Assembly: GCA_934256705.1 (NCBI GenBank)
Contig: CAKQPF010000010.1
Location: forward strand, 1-64,000
DNA length: 64,000 nt
Direction: 5' to 3'
DNA from: an uncultured Prevotella sp.
GTDB taxonomy: Bacteria; Bacteroidota; Bacteroidia; Bacteroidales; Bacteroidaceae
The position numbers and the translations under genes were made by a program. Numbering within the stretch: position 1 is the first letter of the stretch; the number at the start of each line of letters is the position of its first letter. Of the stretch, positions 59,268 through 64,000 are shown piece by piece. The notes under the pieces were generated by a model. That model saw only the letters and a program-made list of their open reading frames with translations, searched no databases and had not been told where the DNA came from.

Positions 59268-59819
59268 ATGCGCAAGATACTGTTTTTACTTCTCCTGGCT
59301 TTTGTTCCTGCATTGAAGCACGCCAAGGCGCAGGACATCACGGAGACAAACTATCAGGCACAGCACACAGCCCCACAGATGAAAATAGGCTATTTCAGCT
59401 ATAACGAGGTGCTGCGTGCCATGCCTGAGTATGCGAAAGTGCAGAATAATCTCAGCAAACTCCGCGCCCAGTACGAGAATGAGATGGCAAATGCCGAGAA
59501 GGAGTTCAATGAAAAGTACGAACTGTTTCTCGATACACAGCAGTCTATGGCAAAGGCTATACGCGAAAAGCGCCAGAGCGAACTCCAGAGCATGATGGAG
59601 CGAAACGTTGCCTTCAAGGAAGAAGCCAGGAGGTTGCTCGCTGATGCGGAGGAGAAAGCCATGAAGCCGCTCCACGACAAGATAGCCAAAGCTCTCTATT
59701 TCATAGGCAATGAGCGTGCTTACATCCTCATAGTCAATACTGACAGCGATGCCTGTCCTTACCTCAATCCATCAATGGCGGAGAATATCACTACGCTGCT
59801 GAATGACGTGTTGAAGTAA
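59268..59819 (+). CDS. Skp/OmpH-like protein, third copy
   Basis: 183 residues from MRKILFLLLL; the 16-residue upstream extension is also hydrophobic but gives an unusual double signal. Signal peptide about 1-22. Skp-like core: MKIGYFSYNEVLRAMPEYAKVQ, coiled-coil (about 60-130, KLRAQYENEMANAEKEFNEKYELF), and closing RAYILIVNTDSDACPYLNP. Diverged from the two preceding copies and directly before murI (33-base gap). It may be specialised for other clients. Confidence 0.85.
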   Translation: MRKILFLLLLAFVPALKHAKAQDITETNYQAQHTAPQMKIGYFSYNEVLRAMPEYAKVQNNLSKLRAQYENEMANAEKEFNEKYELFLDTQQSMAKAIREKRQSELQSMMERNVAFKEEARRLLADAEEKAMKPLHDKIAKALYFIGNERAYILIVNTDSDACPYLNPSMAENITTLLNDVLK

Positions 59820-59852
59820 ATCGCAGGACAAACATATATTTTCTACCGCCTA

Positions 59853-60689
59853 ATGGACAACAACAACGCAATGGGACCTATCGGAGTGTTCGACTCCGGA
59901 TATGGAGGGCTCACCATACTCCAGCAGTTGCGCAAGCGATTGCCACAGTATGATTTCTTTTACCTCGGCGACAATGCACGAGCTCCTTACGGCCCGCGCT
60001 CCTTTGATGTGGTCTATGAGTTTACCCGTCAGGCGGTGGTGAAGTTATTTGAGATGGGTTGCCACCTCGTGATATTAGGCTGCAACACCGCCTCCGCCAA
60101 GGCTCTGCGCACCATTCAGATGAATGACCTGCCGGTGATAGCGCCGGACAGACGCGTCCTCGGCGTGATAAGACCGACTGTGGAGATAATAGGTGACCTC
60201 ACCAAGTCGCGCCATGTAGGCATTCTCGCCACGGAAGGAACAGTGAGAAGCAACAGCTACAACCTTGAGATACAGAAGTTCTTTCCCGACATCAAGGTCA
60301 CAGGACAGGCGTGCCCACTGTGGGCGGCCATAGTCGAAGCAGGCGAAGCCGAGACTGAAGGCGCTGACTATTTCGTGCGGAAGCGCATAGGTCAGTTGCT
60401 CGAGAAAGACAACAAGATTGATACCATCATCCTCGGATGCACACATTATCCCCTCTTGATGAATGCCTTGAGAAAGGCAGTGCCGCAAGGTGTCACTATC
60501 GTGCCACAGGGAGAATATGTCGCTGCAAGCCTTGAGGATTACCTGCGACGTCATGCCGACATGGATGCCAGATGCTCAAAGCACGGCACTACGCGCTATT
60601 TCACTACGGAAAGTCCGGAGCGCTTCAAGGAGTGCGCCACCATTTTCCTCAATGAAGACGTGGATGTAGAAAGGGTGGACCTGACCTAA
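59853..60689 (+). CDS. murI: Glutamate racemase
   Basis: 278 residues. Cofactor-independent racemase giving D-glutamate for peptidoglycan. Both halves of the active site are visible: GVFDSGYGGLTILQQL (Asp14) with Cys77 in VILGCNTASA, and the second Cys in IILGCTHYPLLMNAL. YLGDNARAPYGPRS is a family landmark. End of the uppS-bamA-skp-murI envelope cluster, as in other Bacteroidetes. Confidence 0.96.
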   Translation: MDNNNAMGPIGVFDSGYGGLTILQQLRKRLPQYDFFYLGDNARAPYGPRSFDVVYEFTRQAVVKLFEMGCHLVILGCNTASAKALRTIQMNDLPVIAPDRRVLGVIRPTVEIIGDLTKSRHVGILATEGTVRSNSYNLEIQKFFPDIKVTGQACPLWAAIVEAGEAETEGADYFVRKRIGQLLEKDNKIDTIILGCTHYPLLMNALRKAVPQGVTIVPQGEYVAASLEDYLRRHADMDARCSKHGTTRYFTTESPERFKECATIFLNEDVDVERVDLT

Positions 60690-60705
60690 AACCTGTTTAT
60701 ATACG

Positions 60706-61995
60706 ATGAAATACATAGTTTTTTTCATATTGTCTATATGTCAGGCACTTTGCGTCAACGCCGCAAAGAAGGATGATATTGCCATCATCATCGCCAACAA
60801 TCTCGCCACCAGCCGTATGCCCGAGATGGTGGAACTGAGCGAAAAGGAAATAAGACGCAGGCTCAACATCAGTGACGATGCCGCAGACATCATCATAACG
60901 GATGCTGAAGGAAAAGAAATGCCATCACAGAAGACATACGACGGGAAGAGGATATTCCTGTCTCCTGAACTGAAAACCAAGGAAAAACGCATCTTTCATG
61001 CCAGAAAAGCACAGTCTTCAGATTACGCTCCACGCGTCTTCGGACGCCGTTATCCTGAGCGTCAGGATGACTTCTCTTTCGAGAATGACAGAATAGCATA
61101 CCGTCTGTACGGTCCGGAAACGCAGAAGAAGGGTGAGAAGCTCTACGGTTATGACCTCTTCAACAAGCGCACCACCGACCTCATACTCGACGAACTCTAT
61201 GCCGACCAGACCAGCAAGAGCATGTGGAGCACGTTCAATCGACTGAATGAGAAGAACATGAAGCGTGAGGCTACCGCTCTCTATATGGCTTTCTGCTATC
61301 ATATCGACCACGGAAAAGGCATGGATTGCTATAAGGTGGGACCGACACTGGGCGCTGGTACCAACGCTCTCGCCACGCCTTCCGGCATATCTTACCCTTG
61401 GTGCTACAGGAATCTGGAGCTCCTTGACCGCGGTCCGCTGCGCCTTGCGGTGCGTCTCGACTACGGCACCCGCATCATAGATGGCATCAAAGTGACTGAG
61501 CGACGCACGCTTACCATAGATGCAGGCAGCAATATGGTAAAGTCAGAGGTGAGCTATACCACAGCGGAAGGCACGCGATTGCCCTCTGATGTCAAGGTTA
61601 TATGCGGCATAGTGGTGCATGATGAGAATCCGGAAGCCTACATACTGGACCGTGAAAGCGGCACAATGGCTTACGAAGACCTCGGCGATGTCAACGTGGC
61701 TTGGGACGGATTCCGTGAAAGACAGGCAAAGGAAATGGGCAGGATATTCATAGGAACGTACATTCCCGCAAGGGATGTGCAGATGGAAATGCTTGCCGAC
61801 AAGAAGCTGCCGGGTGCAAAAGGCCACGTCATCTCCAGCATATCACTGCCGGAAGACGGCCGTTTCACCTACTATTTCGGATCTGGATGGGACAGGAATC
61901 CTGTCACTCCATTCCGTAATCTCGACCTTTGGGCTCAATATCTCAAGCGGTTTTCCGTGCAAGAGAAATCGCCATTGAGCGTGAAAATAAGGTGA
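60706..61995 (+). CDS. DUF4861 family exported protein
   Basis: 429 residues. Signal peptide about 1-20 (FFILSICQALCVNA). The rest is the DUF4861 pattern: an Ig-like beginning (IAIIIANNLATSRMPEMVEL) and a beta-sandwich of the galactose-mutarotase-like type (FENDRIAYRLYGPETQ, GHGKGMDCYKVGPTLGAG-like DHGKGMDCYKVGPTLGAGT, RTLTIDAGSNMVKSEVSY, and HVISSISLPEDGRFTYYFGSGWDR). Family members occur in pectin/rhamnogalacturonan loci, but here it stands alone 16 bases after murI, so substrate and activity are not known. Periplasmic or surface. Confidence 0.82.
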   Translation: MKYIVFFILSICQALCVNAAKKDDIAIIIANNLATSRMPEMVELSEKEIRRRLNISDDAADIIITDAEGKEMPSQKTYDGKRIFLSPELKTKEKRIFHARKAQSSDYAPRVFGRRYPERQDDFSFENDRIAYRLYGPETQKKGEKLYGYDLFNKRTTDLILDELYADQTSKSMWSTFNRLNEKNMKREATALYMAFCYHIDHGKGMDCYKVGPTLGAGTNALATPSGISYPWCYRNLELLDRGPLRLAVRLDYGTRIIDGIKVTERRTLTIDAGSNMVKSEVSYTTAEGTRLPSDVKVICGIVVHDENPEAYILDRESGTMAYEDLGDVNVAWDGFRERQAKEMGRIFIGTYIPARDVQMEMLADKKLPGAKGHVISSISLPEDGRFTYYFGSGWDRNPVTPFRNLDLWAQYLKRFSVQEKSPLSVKIR

Positions 61996-62063
61996 CAAAA
62001 CGACAAAATAACCATAAAATAACCGAAAATAATAACTAAACGTAAGAAAAAACATTATTTTAC

Positions 62064-62094
62064 TTTCGCATTTCAACAGAATTATATAACTTTG
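62064..62094 (+). promoter_or_regulatory. korA promoter
   Basis: TTTC (62064-62067), 19 bases, TAACTTTG (62087-62094), with a ~45-base leader to the korA start. Confidence 0.75.
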
Positions 62095-62144
62095 CAATTA
62101 GATTGTAAGGGTATATATCTGAATTAAAACGAAAAATATCAACT

Positions 62145-63989
62145 ATGGCAGAAAATTTAGAAGTAAAGGAGCTGGACCAGGTTGTAGTCCGCTTCTCAGG
62201 TGACTCCGGTGATGGTATGCAGCTTGCCGGTAACATCTTCTCTACGGTATCTGCTACCGTGGGCAACAGTATCTCTACTTTTCCGGACTATCCGGCTGAC
62301 ATCCGCGCCCCACAAGGCTCTCTTACCGGTGTGTCAGGTTTCCAGGTACACATCGGTGCCGGCCAGGTCTTCACCCCTGGTGATGAGTGTGACGTGCTCG
62401 TAGCTATGAACGCTGCTGCCCTCAAGACTCAGTATCGCTATGCAAAGCCAGGTGCTACCATCATCATCGATACTGACTCATTCAAACAGAGTGACCTCGA
62501 CAAGGCGGAATTCAAGACCCAGGACTACCTCGGGGAAATGAACATCGACCCTGACCGCGTCATCCAGTGCCCTGTCACCACTATCGTAAAGGAAACTCTC
62601 GCTGACACAGGCATGGACAACAAGGCTATGCTCAAGTGCCGCAACATGTTCGCTCTCGGACTCGTATGCTGGCTCTTCGACCGTGACCTTGACCTTGTGG
62701 CCAACTTCCTCCGCGAGAAGTTCGCCAAGAAGCCTGCCATCGCTGAGGCTAACATCAAGGTTATCCAGGCTGGATATGACTATGGTCACAACACCCACTC
62801 TTCCGCTACAAACGTCCGTCGTATCGAGTCAAAGGAGAAGACTCCTGGCCGCTACATGGACATCACTGGTAATAAGGCTACCGCTTACGGCTTTATCGCT
62901 GCCGCTGAGAAGGCTGGCCTGAAGCTTTATCTCGGTTCTTATCCTATCACTCCTGCCACTGACGTGCTCCACGAGCTGTCCAAGCACAAGTCTCTCGGCG
63001 TCACCACAGTGCAGTGTGAGGACGAAATCGCCGGTTGCGCTTCTTCTTTGGGTGCTTCCTTCGCTGGTGCTCTCGCTGTGACAAGTACTTCTGGTCCTGG
63101 TATCTGCCTCAAGTCAGAGGCCATGAACCTCGCTGTTATCATGGAGTTGCCTCTCGTGGTGCTCGACGTGCAGCGTGGCGGTCCTGCTACAGGTCTCCCT
63201 ACCAAGTCTGAGCAGACTGACCTCCTTCAGGTGCTCTTCGGCCGTAACGGTGAGTCACCACTGCCTGTAATCGCTGCTACCAGCCCTACAGACTGCTTCT
63301 ATGCTGCTTATGACGCTTCAAGAATCGCTCTTGAGCACATGACTCCTGTAGTATTGCTTACCGATGCCTACATCGCCAACGGCTCAGGCGCATTCAAGCT
63401 CCCTGAACTTGCAAAGATGGATGCCATCAATCCTCCTTACGTTCCGGAAGAACTGAAGGGCAAGTGGACTCCATATATGCGCGCTGAGAACGGTACACGC
63501 TACTGGGCTGTTCCTGGACGTGAAGGCTTCGAGCATATCCTCGGTGGACTGGAGAAGGACGACAAGACCGGTGCTATCTCTACAAACCCTGAGAACCACA
63601 ACCTCATGACACACAAGCGTCAGCAGAAGATCGACAACATCGAGGTGCCAGACCTTGAGGTTATCGGCGACGTGGATGACGCAGAGCTCCTCATTGTCGG
63701 CTTCGGCTCTACATACGGACACCTCCGTGCCGCTATGGAAGAGATGCGCACCGCTGGCAAGAAGGTGGCTATGACACAGTTCCGCTATATCAACCCACTG
63801 CCAAAGAACACTGCTGAGGTGCTCAAGAAGTATCCGAAGGTAGTCGTTGCAGAGCAGAATATGGGTCAGCTCGCCGGATATCTCCGCATGAAGGTTGACG
63901 GATTCGTTCCTGCCCAGTTCAATGAGGTGAAGGGACAGCCGTTCAAGGTCAATGAACTCGTAGAGTATTTCAATTCACTTATCAAGTAA
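62145..63989 (+). CDS. korA: 2-oxoglutarate:ferredoxin oxidoreductase, alpha subunit (gamma-alpha fusion)
   Basis: 614 residues. The N-terminal gamma domain (about 10-190, VVRFSGDSGDGMQLAGNIFS) is fused to the alpha/pyrimidine-binding domain (about 225-460, ITGNKATAYGFIAAAEKAG, YPITPATDVLHELS, TTVQCEDEIAGCASSLGAS, TSTSGPGICLKSEAMNLAV) and a C-terminal transketolase-like domain (ELLIVGFGSTYGHLRAAMEE, VVVAEQNMGQLAGYLRM). Oxidises 2-oxoglutarate to succinyl-CoA, or runs in reverse in CO2 fixation, with ferredoxin. The beta subunit gene is expected just past the window end. Confidence 0.95.
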   Translation: MAENLEVKELDQVVVRFSGDSGDGMQLAGNIFSTVSATVGNSISTFPDYPADIRAPQGSLTGVSGFQVHIGAGQVFTPGDECDVLVAMNAAALKTQYRYAKPGATIIIDTDSFKQSDLDKAEFKTQDYLGEMNIDPDRVIQCPVTTIVKETLADTGMDNKAMLKCRNMFALGLVCWLFDRDLDLVANFLREKFAKKPAIAEANIKVIQAGYDYGHNTHSSATNVRRIESKEKTPGRYMDITGNKATAYGFIAAAEKAGLKLYLGSYPITPATDVLHELSKHKSLGVTTVQCEDEIAGCASSLGASFAGALAVTSTSGPGICLKSEAMNLAVIMELPLVVLDVQRGGPATGLPTKSEQTDLLQVLFGRNGESPLPVIAATSPTDCFYAAYDASRIALEHMTPVVLLTDAYIANGSGAFKLPELAKMDAINPPYVPEELKGKWTPYMRAENGTRYWAVPGREGFEHILGGLEKDDKTGAISTNPENHNLMTHKRQQKIDNIEVPDLEVIGDVDDAELLIVGFGSTYGHLRAAMEEMRTAGKKVAMTQFRYINPLPKNTAEVLKKYPKVVVAEQNMGQLAGYLRMKVDGFVPAQFNEVKGQPFKVNELVEYFNSLIK

Positions 63990-64000
63990 AACAGAAAGGA

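Overview
The window looks like a chromosomal segment of a Bacteroidales bacterium, most likely Prevotellaceae (Prevotella, Segatella or Xylanibacter type). Reasons: many genes are preceded by the Bacteroidetes sigma promoter (TTTG, 19-21 bases, TAnnTTTG) and few have a clear Shine-Dalgarno site. There are SusC/SusD (RagA/RagB) pairs, a BspA-like repeat protein, a PKD-like lipoprotein with DUF4843, a DUF4271-hemD-rnpA-yidD-tyrS block, and a DUF6089-uppS-bamA-skp-skp-murI block. No phage, plasmid replication gene, CRISPR array or full insertion sequence is visible. The species is inference.

Layout. 0.3-7 kb (+): an AAA-ATPase/PD-(D/E)XK protein, glutamate dehydrogenase, an RlpA-like protein and a membrane-anchored LuxR-type regulator. 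7.4-14.5 kb (-): a tripartite RND efflux operon (adaptor, pump, outer-membrane channel) ending in an LpxA-type acyltransferase. 15.5-18.4 kb (-): a large exported protein and a 65-residue acidic peptide. 18.8-32.9 kb (-): a zinc metalloprotease, a leucine-rich repeat protein, and a six-gene nutrient-uptake operon with two receptor/lipoprotein pairs, better suited to peptides than glycans (RagAB-like, inference). 33.4-44.8 kb (-): a short-chain dehydrogenase, tRNA-Gln, tyrS, yidD, rnpA, hemD, DUF4271, metK, a barrel protein, an O-methyltransferase, an orphan gene, aroQ and a sirtuin. 44.9-48.2 kb (+): three consecutive FKBP prolyl isomerases and a META-domain lipoprotein. 48.3-49.6 kb (-): a second AAA/nuclease-like protein. 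50-64 kb (+): a degenerate histidine kinase, two surface proteins, the envelope cluster uppS-bamA-skp-skp-skp-murI, a DUF4861 protein and korA.

The most unusual content is between the genes. Two 242-244 bp palindromic elements have matching ends and perfect 8-bp target duplications. A different 224-bp element with 14-bp inverted ends and a perfect 9-bp duplication sits exactly between the pump and channel genes of the efflux operon. A dispersed hairpin occurs about fourteen times with changing, compensating stems around a conserved GGTRACGC loop and a conserved ACACRGTGG tail. Arrays of 7-bp units (TTTTCAC, ATTCTTC, TATTCCC types) end in a fixed GC-rich box. Inverted 7-8-bp arrays can form long hairpins inside operons. 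A ~220-bp non-coding block with several hairpins is present twice, and a 22-bp motif is repeated four times at each of two sites. These explain nearly all gene-free stretches over 300 bases.

Start codons were revised for many genes, because upstream extensions run through promoters or repeats or precede an obvious signal peptide. All family calls are from reading motifs by eye; no database was searched.
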